Below, piece by piece: positions 27,578 to 37,337 of a stretch of DNA of 61,730 bases (its first letter is position 1; the number at the start of each line of letters is the position of its first letter). The DNA lies in the NCBI GenBank assembly GCA_012744275.1, contig JAAYIE010000058.1, positions 1 to 61,730 on the forward strand. Reading direction: 5' to 3'. This DNA is from Desulfobulbaceae bacterium. Its GTDB lineage: Bacteria; Desulfobacterota; Desulfobulbia; Desulfobulbales; Desulfobulbaceae. The notes under the pieces are model-generated. The model was given only the letters and a program-made list of their open reading frames with translations, was not told the DNA's origin and made no database searches. A program made the position numbers and the translations under genes.

Positions 27578-28462
27578 TCAGGTCCTCATGGTCGATGTAT
27601 CGTCCAGCAGTCCCATAAGGTACTGGCCGTACTGGTTTTTCAGCATTGAGGCGGCCAGACGCTCCACCTGGGCCTTATCAATATAGCCCAGCCTGTAGGC
27701 AATTTCCTCAATGCAGGCAATTTTCAGCCCCTGCCGCTCCTGCACAGTTTCCACATAGCTGGCAGCATGCTGCAGGGATTCATGGGTACCGGTGTCCAAC
27801 CAGCAAAAACCGCGCCCCAGGAGTTCCACCGCAAGCTGTCCCTGCTGCAGATAATGCAGGTTGATATCGGTGATTTCCAACTCGCCCCGGGCCGACGGCT
27901 TAATGGACTTTGCCACCTGGGCCACTTCGTTGTCATAGAAATACAACCCTGGCACAGCATATCTGGATTTTGGTCGGGCTGGTTTTTCCTCAATGCCAAT
28001 CACTTTGTTATTGGTGTCGAACTCAACCACGCCATAGCGCTCCGGATCTTTCACCAGGTAGCCGAAAATGATGCCGCCCTCTGTCAGTGTACTGCAGCGC
28101 TGCACCACCCGGCCAAAGTTATGTCCATAGAAGATGTTGTCTCCCAGTACCAGACAGACAGACTCATTACCGATAAACTCTTCGCCAATGAGAAAAGCCT
28201 GGGCCAATCCTTCGGGACGGGCCTGTTCAGCATACTGGAAATTGAGGCCGAGGTCTGTACCGTCGCCCAGCAATTCCCGAAAACGGGGAAGATCCTGTGG
28301 TGTCGAGATAATAAGAATATCCCGGATCCCGGCCAGCATCAGCACGGAGAGTGGATAGTAAATGAGTGGTTTATCGTATACCGGCAGCAGTTGCTTGCTC
28401 AGTACTCGGGTCAACGGATAGAGGCGGGTGCCCGAACCACCCGCAAGAAGTATGCCCTTCAT
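27578..28462 (-). CDS. rfbA: Glucose-1-phosphate thymidylyltransferase
   Basis: The 294-residue protein begins [18 protein letters not shown], the nucleotidyltransferase signature, followed by [20 protein letters not shown]. Further in it has LGDNIFYG and [12 protein letters not shown], all typical of RfbA/RmlA. It makes dTDP-glucose from glucose 1-phosphate and dTTP, the first step to dTDP-rhamnose. It lies directly upstream of rfbD and divergent from the manB-manC pair, sharing a spacer of about 150 bases. Confidence 0.96.
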   Translation of the reverse strand: MKGILLAGGSGTRLYPLTRVLSKQLLPVYDKPLIYYPLSVLMLAGIRDILIISTPQDLPRFRELLGDGTDLGLNFQYAEQARPEGLAQAFLIGEEFIGNESVCLVLGDNIFYGHNFGRVVQRCSTLTEGGIIFGYLVKDPERYGVVEFDTNNKVIGIEEKPARPKSRYAVPGLYFYDNEVAQVAKSIKPSARGELEITDINLHYLQQGQLAVELLGRGFCWLDTGTHESLQHAASYVETVQERQGLKIACIEEIAYRLGYIDKAQVERLAASMLKNQYGQYLMGLLDDTSTMRT

Positions 28463-28615
28463 GTACGTCTCACTTGTTTGTACGTCTGTACACAGGCCTT
28501 GCCTTTCCAGCCAAGGCTGTGCTATTTTACTTTTTTCCTGATCTTTTTGACACAGGCATATACTGCATTTTGTCTATTCTTTCAAATCTCCTTTTCACCT
28601 AGGCGCCATGCCCCG

Positions 28616-29998
28616 ATGCACACTGAACTTCGCTGCATAACCCCCTACGATGTCCGTGGACAGGTCCCCGATACTTTTAACGAAGACATCGCCGCCAGGA
28701 TTGCCCTGGCCTTTGCCGAACTCAAACGCAGCGAACACCTCATACTTGGCCAGGATGTGCGCCTGAGCAGCCCGTCCATCGCTGCGGCCGTGTGCACTGC
28801 TCTGTTGGCGCACGGCTGCGATGTTACAGATATCGGTCTTTGCGGCACCGAGGAAATGTACCACGCCGTATTCAACGGGACAGGTCAGGGGATTGACGGC
28901 GGCATCATGCTAACGGCAAGCCACAACCCGGCCTCGTACAACGGCATGAAACTGGTGGGTAAAGGCGCCTCGCCCATTTCCGCTGACAATGGACTTATAG
29001 AAATTGCCGATATGGCAGCCCGGATGCAAGGTGACGCTCCAACCCAAAACAGCCACTTGACCAAAGAAGGGCACTACAGCCTTCGTCGGGATAAAGATGC
29101 CTATATCAGCGACATTATAAAAATAGCAGCGCCCGAACGCATGCGGCCTTTAAAACTGGTGGTCAACAGCGGCAATGGTTGCGCCGGACCAGTGCTTGAT
29201 CTGTTAGCTCCTCACCTGCCCTTTACCTTTATCCGCCTTCAACACGAACCGGACGGCCATTTTCCAAACGGTGTACCCAATCCGCTTTTGCCCGATCGGC
29301 GCGCGGCTACGGCCAAGGCGGTCAACCAGCACCGGGCGGACATGGGCATCGCCTGGGACGGTGACTTTGACCGCTGTTTTCTCTTTGATGAAAACGGAAG
29401 TTTCATAGAAGGCTACTATATTGTCGGCCTGCTGGCCGAGGCCATGCTGCATCTGCATCCCGGAGCCACGATCCTGCACGACCCCCGTCTTGTGTGGAAC
29501 ACCCAGGATATAGTCCAGAAGGCCGGCGGTAAGCCGATCATGGTACGCACCGGTCATTCTTTTATCAAGGAAGCTATGCGTCATCACAATGCCGTGTACG
29601 GGGGGGAGATGTCTGCGCACCACTATTTTCGCGATTTCGGCTACTGCGATTCCGGTATGCTGCCTTGGCTTCTGGTGTGCCGCCTGCTGGCGGAAAAGGG
29701 GCAGCCTCTGTCTGCCCTGTGCGCCGAGCGGGTGCGCGCCTATCCGGTCAGCGGCGAAATCAATACCAGCATTACAGTTGCACCCGCTGTTGTGCTTGAA
29801 GCCCTGAAAACACGGTATGCAGATGGTGAACTTGATGAAACTGACGGTATCTCGGTCAGTTATCCCCGGTACCGTTTCAACGTACGGCCGTCCAATACCG
29901 AACCGCTGCTCCGCCTGAACGTGGAGACCCGGGCAGATGCTCGTTTGCTTAAAGACAAAACCGAAGAACTTCTGGGTCTAATCAGGTCATTTGCCTGA
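28616..29998 (+). CDS. manB: Phosphomannomutase (ManB/CpsG type)
   Basis: The 460-residue protein matches the CpsG branch closely: ITPYDVRGQVPDTFNEDIA, the active-site serine loop MLTASHNPASYNGMKLV, the metal loop DGDFDRCFLFDENG, the sugar-binding GGEMSAHHYFRDF and the C-terminal phosphate loop RPSNTEPLLRLNVE. It converts mannose 6-phosphate to mannose 1-phosphate. I chose ATG 28616 because the protein core begins there; the frame is open far upstream across the antisense of rfbA. ManC follows 34 bases later and completes GDP-mannose synthesis. Confidence 0.94.
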   Translation: MHTELRCITPYDVRGQVPDTFNEDIAARIALAFAELKRSEHLILGQDVRLSSPSIAAAVCTALLAHGCDVTDIGLCGTEEMYHAVFNGTGQGIDGGIMLTASHNPASYNGMKLVGKGASPISADNGLIEIADMAARMQGDAPTQNSHLTKEGHYSLRRDKDAYISDIIKIAAPERMRPLKLVVNSGNGCAGPVLDLLAPHLPFTFIRLQHEPDGHFPNGVPNPLLPDRRAATAKAVNQHRADMGIAWDGDFDRCFLFDENGSFIEGYYIVGLLAEAMLHLHPGATILHDPRLVWNTQDIVQKAGGKPIMVRTGHSFIKEAMRHHNAVYGGEMSAHHYFRDFGYCDSGMLPWLLVCRLLAEKGQPLSALCAERVRAYPVSGEINTSITVAPAVVLEALKTRYADGELDETDGISVSYPRYRFNVRPSNTEPLLRLNVETRADARLLKDKTEELLGLIRSFA

Positions 29999-30032
29999 AA
30001 CGAAGAGACCCGCTAAAGACCAAGAGATCATC

Positions 30033-31463
30033 ATGGCCATTCAACCAGTCATTCTGGCCGGAGGCACCGGCACCAGGCTCTGGCCGCTTTCCCGCGAGCT
30101 CTACCCCAAGCAGGTCATCCAACTGATCGGCGAACACTCCCTGTTGCAAAACACCCTGATGCGTGTGAACGCCATAGCCGGGAGTAGACCACCTCTGATT
30201 GTGGTTGGAGAGGAGCATCGCTTCATGACCCACAATCAGGTAAGATGTCTGGGCTTGGAGAACTCCTATCGTATCCTGCTTGAACCGCTTGCCCGCAACA
30301 CAGCCGCTGCTGTCTGCGGCGCCGCCGCATACCATCAGGCTTATGGCCATGCCGACGATATTCTCCTCATTCTGCCGGCGGACCACCTCATTCGGGACAA
30401 GGCCGCCTTTCTGACCGCAGTTGCCGATGCAGTCCAGCGCGCTGATGAAGGCGATATTGTCACCTTCGGCCTGGTGCCCGGCCGCCCGGAAACCGGTTTC
30501 GGCTATATTGCCGCAGATGCCCATGGAAAAGTGGAGCGTTTTGTGGAAAAGCCCGATCTGGCTACTGCAGAGCAGTACTGTGCCAGCGGGACATACCTCT
30601 GGAACAGCGGCATGTTCGCCTTTCGGACCGACAGCTTTCTTGCAGAAATGCAGTTGCACGCACCACAGATTGCCCGGGCCATGATAGATGCCGTGGCCAC
30701 GGGCGAACAGGAATCCGGACCATTTTTCAGTTTCAGCAAGGAGGCCATGGCGAAGTCTCCATCCATTTCCATCGACCACGCGTTAATGGAAAAAACCAGC
30801 CGGGCAGTGGTGGTACGCACCGACATGGGCTGGAGCGATATCGGCTCCTGGCAAACTCTGTGGGAAGTGCTGGATAAAGATGAAGCGGGTAACGCGGTTT
30901 CAGGCGATGTGCTCTTAAGCGATGTGCGCAATTGCCTTGTCCGTTCCGACCACAGCCTGCTCGCTGCCATCGGTCTTGAAGACACCCTGGTGGTGCAGAG
31001 TGCCGACGCTGTTTTGGTAGCGCCTCTGCACAAGTCGCAGGAAGTTCGGAATGTGGTGGATCGGCTCAAACAGCAAAAGCGCAGCGAGTACCACCGTCAC
31101 CGCACCGTATTCCGGCCTTGGGGCAGCTATACCCTGCTGGAGGAACAGCCACGCTTCCAGATCAAACGGCTCAGTGTCAACCCCGGCGCCAGCCTGTCCC
31201 TGCAGCGGCACCGTTTTCGCCACGAGCACTGGGTGGTGGTCTCCGGAGTGGCCACGGTGCATAATGGTGGAAAAGACCTTACCTTGCACGAAGACGAGGC
31301 CACCCACATACCCGCAGGCACCATCCACCGCCTTGGTAATGACGAAGATGCCCCACTTGAACTCATCGAGGTGCAGATCGGCAGTTATCTGGGCGAGGAT
31401 GATATCGAACGCTTTGAAGATGTTTACGGCCGCTATAAGGGAGATGCTCAGCCCAAGACATAA
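30033..31463 (+). CDS. manC: Mannose-1-phosphate guanylyltransferase/mannose-6-phosphate isomerase
   Basis: The 476-residue bifunctional enzyme has an N-terminal nucleotidyltransferase domain (ILAGGTGTRLWPLSRELYPKQ, then RFVEKPD) and a C-terminal cupin with isomerase residues (LSLQRHRFRHEHWVVVSG, then THIPAGTIHRLGN). It is the type II ManC/AlgA layout of normal length. The start ATG 30033 gives the family's usual N-terminus. With manB just upstream it supplies GDP-mannose for surface polysaccharide or glycosylation. Confidence 0.95.
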   Translation: MAIQPVILAGGTGTRLWPLSRELYPKQVIQLIGEHSLLQNTLMRVNAIAGSRPPLIVVGEEHRFMTHNQVRCLGLENSYRILLEPLARNTAAAVCGAAAYHQAYGHADDILLILPADHLIRDKAAFLTAVADAVQRADEGDIVTFGLVPGRPETGFGYIAADAHGKVERFVEKPDLATAEQYCASGTYLWNSGMFAFRTDSFLAEMQLHAPQIARAMIDAVATGEQESGPFFSFSKEAMAKSPSISIDHALMEKTSRAVVVRTDMGWSDIGSWQTLWEVLDKDEAGNAVSGDVLLSDVRNCLVRSDHSLLAAIGLEDTLVVQSADAVLVAPLHKSQEVRNVVDRLKQQKRSEYHRHRTVFRPWGSYTLLEEQPRFQIKRLSVNPGASLSLQRHRFRHEHWVVVSGVATVHNGGKDLTLHEDEATHIPAGTIHRLGNDEDAPLELIEVQIGSYLGEDDIERFEDVYGRYKGDAQPKT

Positions 31464-31810
31464 AGGTCACGCACCGGACATCATCTCAACTTTCAGTCTT
31501 GCAAGCGTCTGCAAGAGATCAGGTGGGACCCTTACAACTCAGATAAAACAATAGGGAAAGGTTACGGAGGATCCTGCCAGCCATGATTGATATAGGGCAC
31601 CGATAACATGCGTGTCGTGCTGCAGGTGGCGAGGTCCTGTCGTGGCCGATTTCTGGGGAAGGAGGATGATGCCTGTGGCAAAGGCTTATGCAGAAATCCG
31701 GTGGTAACCTGCCTCGTAATCACGTATTGAGGCGGCTACGGCTACTATACTCCATCCGGCTCTCATCCAAGCAGGCAATGTTTCTTTCGTGATCGCCCTG
31801 AGCAATCCTT
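31464..31810. other. Non-coding spacer between convergent manC and PilZ genes
   Basis: About 350 bases with stop codons in all frames. No hairpin followed by a T-run, no promoter-like pair and no clear copy of the dispersed foldback element were seen. Confidence 0.4.
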
Positions 31811-32167
31811 TCAGGCGTTGGCGACTTGCTGCATTTCCTGAAAGGCTTCCACATAGGCACTCAAAAGACGCTGATCCGCATCGGCGACGTGGAAAAATTC
31901 AATGCCGTAACGATGACGCCGGTTCGCGAAGGACGTATACACGATAGTTCCCATGATATTAACCAACGAATTTTTCAGTTCCAAGGTTATCATCAGCTGC
32001 TGCCCCTCTTCCAAGGCGAGGTGAGTCTCCATCAGAATGCCTCCCCTGCTGACGTTCAAGGTTCTGGCCATGGCATACTCGCCCTGCCGCCCCTGCTCGT
32101 CGACAACCACAAAATCCAGCAAGTTCAGTGATTCTGGCCTGCTGGTTTTTCTGCGTTCATTGCTCAT
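31811..32167 (-). CDS. PilZ domain protein
   Basis: The 118-residue protein is a single PilZ domain. The cyclic-di-GMP contacts are present: RRKTSR near the N-terminus (RxxxR) and LNVSRGGILME (the D/NxSxxG motif, here Asn). It is probably a cytoplasmic c-di-GMP effector affecting motility, pili or polysaccharide. It lies near the manB-manC and rfb genes but is transcribed away from glnA. No fused output domain is present. Confidence 0.85.
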   Translation of the reverse strand: MSNERRKTSRPESLNLLDFVVVDEQGRQGEYAMARTLNVSRGGILMETHLALEEGQQLMITLELKNSLVNIMGTIVYTSFANRRHRYGIEFFHVADADQRLLSAYVEAFQEMQQVANA

Positions 32168-32198
32168 AGAAAGAGGATCCGTTCATTTTGAGTCATGG

Positions 32199-32346
32199 GA
32201 CTCCAATTCCATCTCAAAGGCTTGCTTGCGTCAGCTTCGGCAAATACTCGCAGGGCCTACTACCATGATGCACACCTGCATGCAGGCCCCTATTGCTTTT
32301 TCCTCCTGCCTCTCTAATAGCATTTTTGATCTGGAACCGGAACAGC
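32199..32346. repeat. Foldback repeat copy 5
   Basis: Left arm from 32199 reads GACTCCAATTCCATCTCAAA. The right arm, inverted, contains TTTTTCCTCCTGCCTCTCTA (32298-32317), followed by AGCATTTTTGATCTGGAACC (32319-32338). Near the centre GGGCCT and AGGCCC form a further stem. It lies upstream of the sigma-54 promoter of glnA. Confidence 0.7.
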
Positions 32347-32567
32347 TTTCTGAATAAAGAATTAAATGGTAATATAATTACGTCGTTAAGGAGTTTGAGC
32401 AATCCTTTTTCAGCCACATGGCCATCATCGGAAGACCTTTGGCTGCGGGAGGCATTCTCTTACTTTTTCGTCAAAAACATCCGCCATTTTACACAATTTT
32501 GTCACATTTTATCACTGCTTGACCAGTGCCAACAGCACAAGCCAAACGAAACAGGCCTTTGCAAAAC

Positions 32568-32583
32568 TGGCAAGATATTTGCA
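32568..32583 (+). promoter_or_regulatory. Sigma-54 (-24/-12) promoter of glnA
   Basis: TGGCAAGATATTTGCA differs from the TGGCACG-N4-TTGCA consensus at one position and keeps GG and GC at exact spacing. Transcription would begin near 32594, about 105 bases before glnA, as expected for nitrogen-controlled glutamine synthetase genes. No clear NtrC site was identified in the region upstream. Confidence 0.75.
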
Positions 32584-32698
32584 TTTATCAAACAGCACCG
32601 ACAGCTAGCTTCATCCACCGTTTACACCAGAAAACACGGCTATCGCTCAGATTATACGCCATGCAGCTTGCCCTCATCAGTACAACAAGGAGAATGGT

Positions 32699-34027
32699 AT
32701 GACACGAGAAGAAATACTGCAGATCATCAAGGAAAAAAACGTCAACTTCTTTCGTCTGCAGTTTGTGGACATTTTTGGGTTCATGAAAAATATTGCCATA
32801 CCTTTGAGCCAGCTTGAAAAGGCGCTGGATGGCAAAATCATGTTTGACGGTTCCTCCATTGAAGGTTTTGTCCGCGTCAATGAATCCGACATGTACCTTA
32901 AGCCGGATTACGATACCTTTACGCTGCTGCCCTGGCGAGATCAGCAGGGCAGCAAGGCGGCCCGCATCATCTGTGATGTACACAATGCGGATGAAACCCC
33001 GTTCATCGGCTGCCCGCGCCAGAATCTCAAACGAGTACTGGCCGAAGCCAGGTCACTTGGCTATACCATGAATGTTGGTTCGGAGTGTGAATTTTTCCTC
33101 TTCAAGCGCGATGAGAAAGGTCAGGCCACCACCATTACCGACGACGTGGCCGGTTACTTTGATACCGACCCGGGAGACTCCGGCACCAATTGCCGCCGTA
33201 AAATCATTCAGACTCTGGAAGCCATGGGCTTTGAAATCGAGGCTTCCCATCACGAAGTAGCCGAAGGCCAGCACGAGATCAATTTCAAGTATGCTGACGC
33301 GCTCACCGCCGCAGACAACACTGTTACTTTTAAGTGGGTGGTGCGCACCATCGCAGCCGAGTTTGGCCTGCATGCCACCTTTATGCCCAAGCCGGTCTTC
33401 GGGATCAACGGTTCTGGCATGCACACCAACCTGTCCCTCTTCACCCTGGACGGCAGCAACGCCTTCTACGACGTCGAAGGCACATTGCAACTCAGCGATA
33501 TTGCCCGTAAGTATATCGCCGGCATCTGCGCGCACGCTAAGAGTTTTTGCGCAATCACTAATCCGCTGGTTAACTCCTACAAGCGATTGGTGGCCGGCTA
33601 CGAAGCACCGGTGTACATTACCTGGTCTGCATCTAACCGTTCGGTACTGGTCCGAGTCCCTGCACCCCGGGGTATGAGCACCCGCACCGAGGTACGTTGC
33701 CCGGATCCTGCCTGCAACCCATACCTCGCCTTTGCCGCCATGCTGGGTGCAGGCCTTGATGGCATTACCAGCAATCTGGAGGTGCCGCCACCCACCAGCG
33801 CAGACCTTTACGAGATGGGCTGCAAGGAGAAGGAAGAGGCCGGCATTGAGAGCCTGCCTGCGAATCTACACGAGGCTCTGGAGCACCTCAAGGGGAGCGC
33901 TGTCATGAAAAAAGCGCTGGGACCGCATATCTTTAACAAATATGTGGAAGGCAAGGAACAGGAGTGGGACAATTACCGCACCGCGGTTACCGACTGGGAA
34001 CTCAAAAATTATCTCTGTAACTTCTGA
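32699..34027 (+). CDS. glnA: Glutamine synthetase type I
   Basis: The 442-residue enzyme makes glutamine from glutamate, ammonia and ATP. Signature blocks are [19 protein letters not shown], the Glu/His active-site region [11 protein letters not shown] and the ATP-site block [16 protein letters not shown]. The length (about 440) and the short N-terminus fit the GSI-alpha branch, which is regulated by feedback rather than adenylylation; the longer beta type has about 470 residues. ATG 32699 follows AAGGAG. A sigma-54 promoter lies upstream and a strong terminator follows, so it is a single-gene unit. Confidence 0.96.
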   Translation: MTREEILQIIKEKNVNFFRLQFVDIFGFMKNIAIPLSQLEKALDGKIMFDGSSIEGFVRVNESDMYLKPDYDTFTLLPWRDQQGSKAARIICDVHNADETPFIGCPRQNLKRVLAEARSLGYTMNVGSECEFFLFKRDEKGQATTITDDVAGYFDTDPGDSGTNCRRKIIQTLEAMGFEIEASHHEVAEGQHEINFKYADALTAADNTVTFKWVVRTIAAEFGLHATFMPKPVFGINGSGMHTNLSLFTLDGSNAFYDVEGTLQLSDIARKYIAGICAHAKSFCAITNPLVNSYKRLVAGYEAPVYITWSASNRSVLVRVPAPRGMSTRTEVRCPDPACNPYLAFAAMLGAGLDGITSNLEVPPPTSADLYEMGCKEKEEAGIESLPANLHEALEHLKGSAVMKKALGPHIFNKYVEGKEQEWDNYRTAVTDWELKNYLCNF

Positions 34028-34047
34028 GTATCCTTCAAATTTTTTGA

Positions 34048-34088
34048 GCTGTCAGGCGCTCCCCTACTCCGCGCCTGACAGCTTTTTT
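34048..34088 (+). terminator. Rho-independent terminator of glnA
   Basis: GCTGTCAGGCGC (34048-34059) pairs perfectly with GCGCCTGACAGC (34071-34082), followed by six T residues, 20 bases after the glnA stop. Confidence 0.9.
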
Positions 34089-34212
34089 ATGCGCACAAAT
34101 AGAGTCCGAATTTCTCCACTGCCCCTGCAACCTGCAAAAAAAAAGCTCTTTTGCTCGACCTCCTGCTATCTGTACTTACAATATCTTGGCATGACGTTAA
34201 CAAGGAGGAGGC

Positions 34213-35025
34213 ATGAACAAGCACAGCATACGCCTTGATGAACACCGGATAGATGAAGAACCATTTTATCTGCCCATAGGCGAAGAAATCACCATTGCCG
34301 AAACCGCGCACCGCAGGGGCCTGCCACTACTACTCAAAGGGCCCACCGGTTGTGGCAAAACCCGCTTCATGCAGTATCTGGCTTGGAAGCTTAAATTGCC
34401 GCTGGTAACCGTATCCTGCCATGACGACCTATCCACCAGCGATTTGGTGGGCCGCTACCTCATCCGTTCAGGCGAGGCGGTATGGAATGACGGCCCACTC
34501 ACCATGGCGGTGCGTGCCGGCGCCATCTGCTACCTTGATGAGATTGTTGAGGCCAGGAAGGATACCACCGTAGTTATCCACCCCTTGGCTGACGATCGCC
34601 GGGAACTGCCGATTGAAAAACGGGGAGAGCTGCTGACCGCGCCGGCAAGCTTCATGTTGGCAGTATCCTACAATCCCGGCTACCAGAGTGTGCTCAAAGA
34701 CCTGAAAACCTCCACCAGGCAGCGTTTTGTCGCCCTGGCATTCAGCTATCCGCAGGCCGAGCTTGAGGCGAAAATCGTCCGCCGGGAAAGCGGCATGGAC
34801 AGTACAATGGCAAACTCGCTGGTCAAGCTGGGAAATATGACCAGGGCCCTGAAGGATTCGGGCCTGGCCGAAGGCGCCTCTACCAGACTCTTAATTCAGG
34901 CCGGCAAACTCATCGCCGAGGGAATTAATCCCCGCACTGCCTGCCAGGTGGCTGTCTGCGAAGCCCTGACCGATGATCCTGAACTTCTGGCCGCGCTCTT
35001 TGAAATGGTCAGCTCCCAGTTCTGA
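34213..35025 (+). CDS. MoxR-type AAA+ ATPase, CbbQ/NirQ/NorQ family
   Basis: The 270-residue ATPase has a Walker A PTGCGKTRFMQYLA (about residues 43-56), the CbbQ-typical SCHDDLSTSDLVGRYLI, Walker B AICYLDEIVEA and sensor region MLAVSYNPGYQSVLKDLK. Such proteins pair with a vWA protein (CbbO/NorD) to remodel a metalloenzyme such as Rubisco or nitric oxide reductase. The CbbO-like gene follows after three bases. AAGGAGGAGG precedes the ATG. No Rubisco or nitric oxide reductase gene is nearby, so the client is unknown. Confidence 0.92.
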   Translation: MNKHSIRLDEHRIDEEPFYLPIGEEITIAETAHRRGLPLLLKGPTGCGKTRFMQYLAWKLKLPLVTVSCHDDLSTSDLVGRYLIRSGEAVWNDGPLTMAVRAGAICYLDEIVEARKDTTVVIHPLADDRRELPIEKRGELLTAPASFMLAVSYNPGYQSVLKDLKTSTRQRFVALAFSYPQAELEAKIVRRESGMDSTMANSLVKLGNMTRALKDSGLAEGASTRLLIQAGKLIAEGINPRTACQVAVCEALTDDPELLAALFEMVSSQF

Positions 35026-35028
35026 GCC

Positions 35029-37326
35029 ATGCAAACAGCCGATTCCGCCGTACAATCCCTTTCCACCAGGTTTTACGCCCTGGTCAATCCCAGCCTGCCC
35101 AACGAATGGGAGGTGGACGAGGCCCTCTGTGCACTGGACAGTCTGGACTCTACCCAGATAGATGCAGTCTTCGCCCAGGTGCCAGCCATCTGGCCGGTTT
35201 CGCAGTCCCTGTGTTTTTCCTATATCACGGCAGCCGCAGACATTCTTTCCTGTTTGAGCAGTGAGGAACTGCCCGGCTGGGTACAGGTACTGCTTGACCA
35301 GTATGAAAGCAATGGCCTGCGCAGCGCGCAACGCTTCATGGCCGATGTGGAAGAACATTTTCTCTGCCGTATGCGCGGAGAAAAGGGTATTCGCTTAAGC
35401 GAAATCACGAGCCGGCTGCAACCCTACGCCAGCGCCTTGGCCGGACATGAGATGCCACTTTTGCCCCTGCCCGAAGGCGGGAGCATCTACACGGATACCA
35501 GCGCCATCTATCTGCCGGAGGAACTGGGCATCTTTGCCACGGAGCAGAAAAACTTCCTCCTCTACAAGCTGATTATCTCCTGCCAATGGGGCTTTATCCG
35601 TGCCGGTACCTTTGCCACCGCAAGCCTGGACAAGGCCGAAGATCATCCCATGCTGGCACTGTTCAACAACAGCAGCAATCCAGCCCTGCAACGCAGCCTG
35701 TACCACTTTTTTGAGACGGTGCGGGTCTTTTCCCTGTTGGAGAGCGAGCTTCCCGGCCTGATGCGTGAAGCCCGTCTGCTCATGCCAACGCTGGCCAACC
35801 CAACTGCAACCAGCAGCAATCACCCGCTTGCCTGGCTGCAGCAGGGGCTGATACACCTTGAATGGCAAGCGGATACGGACAATGCTGTCAACCGTATGCT
35901 CATGCTCCGATTGCAGCAACTCCTGGACGAACCGGAAAAAACCGGCCTCAGCAGCAGCGCCGCTGAAGAACTGGTGCCGCTGGTTGAACGGAGATATCCC
36001 GGCTGTCCACCGCTGTCTCCCCTTATTATGCAGGGCGAACTGCGTTGGCATGAAGTGGCAAAAGCCCAACATGTACGGCGGGAGCAGCGCGCCGAACTTT
36101 TCATCAGCGCCCTGGCGGCCCATCTGATGCAACTGCCTGAATTTCGTGCCCAGAAAAAAGAAAACGAGCAGCAGCATTTCCAGCCGGACGGCATGCAGGG
36201 CCAGGACAGTGCTGTTGTGCGCGACCAAAGTAAAGGTGCAGGCCTCCGGGACCGGGATGCCGAAGCAGTCACTTTTATTCGCCTGGATAATCAGGACATT
36301 GCCCTGCCGGAAGAACTCAGGCAACTGGCCGAGGCAATCCACCAGGATTTGGGCGAAATTCCGGCACAGTACATCAGCAGTGCTGCAGGCCAGGCAGGTG
36401 ATGGGGTCGCTGTACTTTTGCCCGGCGGTCAGGCAGACGAAGGCGAGGCCTTTCATGGGCAGCTCTGCTACGACGAGTGGGATTTCCGGAGAAAGGGCTT
36501 TCGCCGCAACTGGTGTCTGCTCAGCGAAACCACACTGCCCCCGGTACAGACCAACTTTATTGCTAATACCTTTGAAAAATATCGAGGCCAAATCCGCAAG
36601 CTGCGCCATCAGTTTGAACTGATGCAGACCAGCGAACGTTTTTTGCGCAGGCAGCGAGAAGGCAACGATATCGATGTGGATGCCCTGGTGGAATCCCTGG
36701 CCGACAGCCTTGCCGGGCGCAGTGCCTCAGAACGCGTTTATGTTCGTCTAGCCAGGGATGAACGCGATATCGCCGTCTACTTTCTGGTGGATATGTCCAA
36801 CTCGACCGAGGGCTGGGTAGGTAAGGTGATCAAGGAGGCATTGGTGGTGCTGTGTGAGGCGCTGCAGGCCTTAAACGATCGCTACGGCATCTACGGTTTT
36901 TCTGGTATGCGGCGACTGCGTTGCGAGCTGTTTCCGATTAAACGCATGCACGAACCCTATACGGATGACGTGCGCCAGCGCATAGGCGCCATTGGCCCCA
37001 AGGAGTATACCCGCATGGCGCCAGCCATCCGGCACATGACCCACCTTTTTAAGGGTGTGGAAGCAAAAATCAGACTCTTGGTGCTACTGACCGACGGCAA
37101 ACCCGAGGATTACGACGACTACAAGGGTGAATACGCCATTGAAGACACCCGCCACGCCCTGCTGGAAGCCAGGGCAGCGGGCGTTCACCCATTCTGCATC
37201 ACGGTGGATCGCAAGGGCCAAGAATACATGGCGCATATGTGCGGCGAAAACCAGTACATCTGTATCGACAGCATCAAACGGTTGCCCGATCGCATACCCC
37301 AGATTTACCGCAGCCTGACCACCTAA
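35029..37326 (+). CDS. vWA domain protein, CbbO/NorD family
   Basis: The 765-residue partner of the preceding AAA+ ATPase has a long, mainly helical N-terminal part and a C-terminal von Willebrand A domain. The metal site (MIDAS) is visible as FLVDMSNSTEGWVGK (about residue 585), with LLTDGKPEDYDDYKG further on (about residue 685). This is the layout of CbbO/NorD activators, which hold the ATPase ring on its client. The start is three bases after the ATPase stop. A Gln/Asp-rich linker lies near residues 375-400. It is longer than many NorD proteins but normal for CbbO (about 750-780). Confidence 0.9.
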   Translation: MQTADSAVQSLSTRFYALVNPSLPNEWEVDEALCALDSLDSTQIDAVFAQVPAIWPVSQSLCFSYITAAADILSCLSSEELPGWVQVLLDQYESNGLRSAQRFMADVEEHFLCRMRGEKGIRLSEITSRLQPYASALAGHEMPLLPLPEGGSIYTDTSAIYLPEELGIFATEQKNFLLYKLIISCQWGFIRAGTFATASLDKAEDHPMLALFNNSSNPALQRSLYHFFETVRVFSLLESELPGLMREARLLMPTLANPTATSSNHPLAWLQQGLIHLEWQADTDNAVNRMLMLRLQQLLDEPEKTGLSSSAAEELVPLVERRYPGCPPLSPLIMQGELRWHEVAKAQHVRREQRAELFISALAAHLMQLPEFRAQKKENEQQHFQPDGMQGQDSAVVRDQSKGAGLRDRDAEAVTFIRLDNQDIALPEELRQLAEAIHQDLGEIPAQYISSAAGQAGDGVAVLLPGGQADEGEAFHGQLCYDEWDFRRKGFRRNWCLLSETTLPPVQTNFIANTFEKYRGQIRKLRHQFELMQTSERFLRRQREGNDIDVDALVESLADSLAGRSASERVYVRLARDERDIAVYFLVDMSNSTEGWVGKVIKEALVVLCEALQALNDRYGIYGFSGMRRLRCELFPIKRMHEPYTDDVRQRIGAIGPKEYTRMAPAIRHMTHLFKGVEAKIRLLVLLTDGKPEDYDDYKGEYAIEDTRHALLEARAAGVHPFCITVDRKGQEYMAHMCGENQYICIDSIKRLPDRIPQIYRSLTT

Positions 37327-37337
37327 AAGAAACGGCT

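Noticed and set aside
28496-28600. Possible ninth foldback repeat between rfbA and manB
   Set aside because: TTTCCAGCCAAGG resembles a left arm, but no convincing inverted partner was found.
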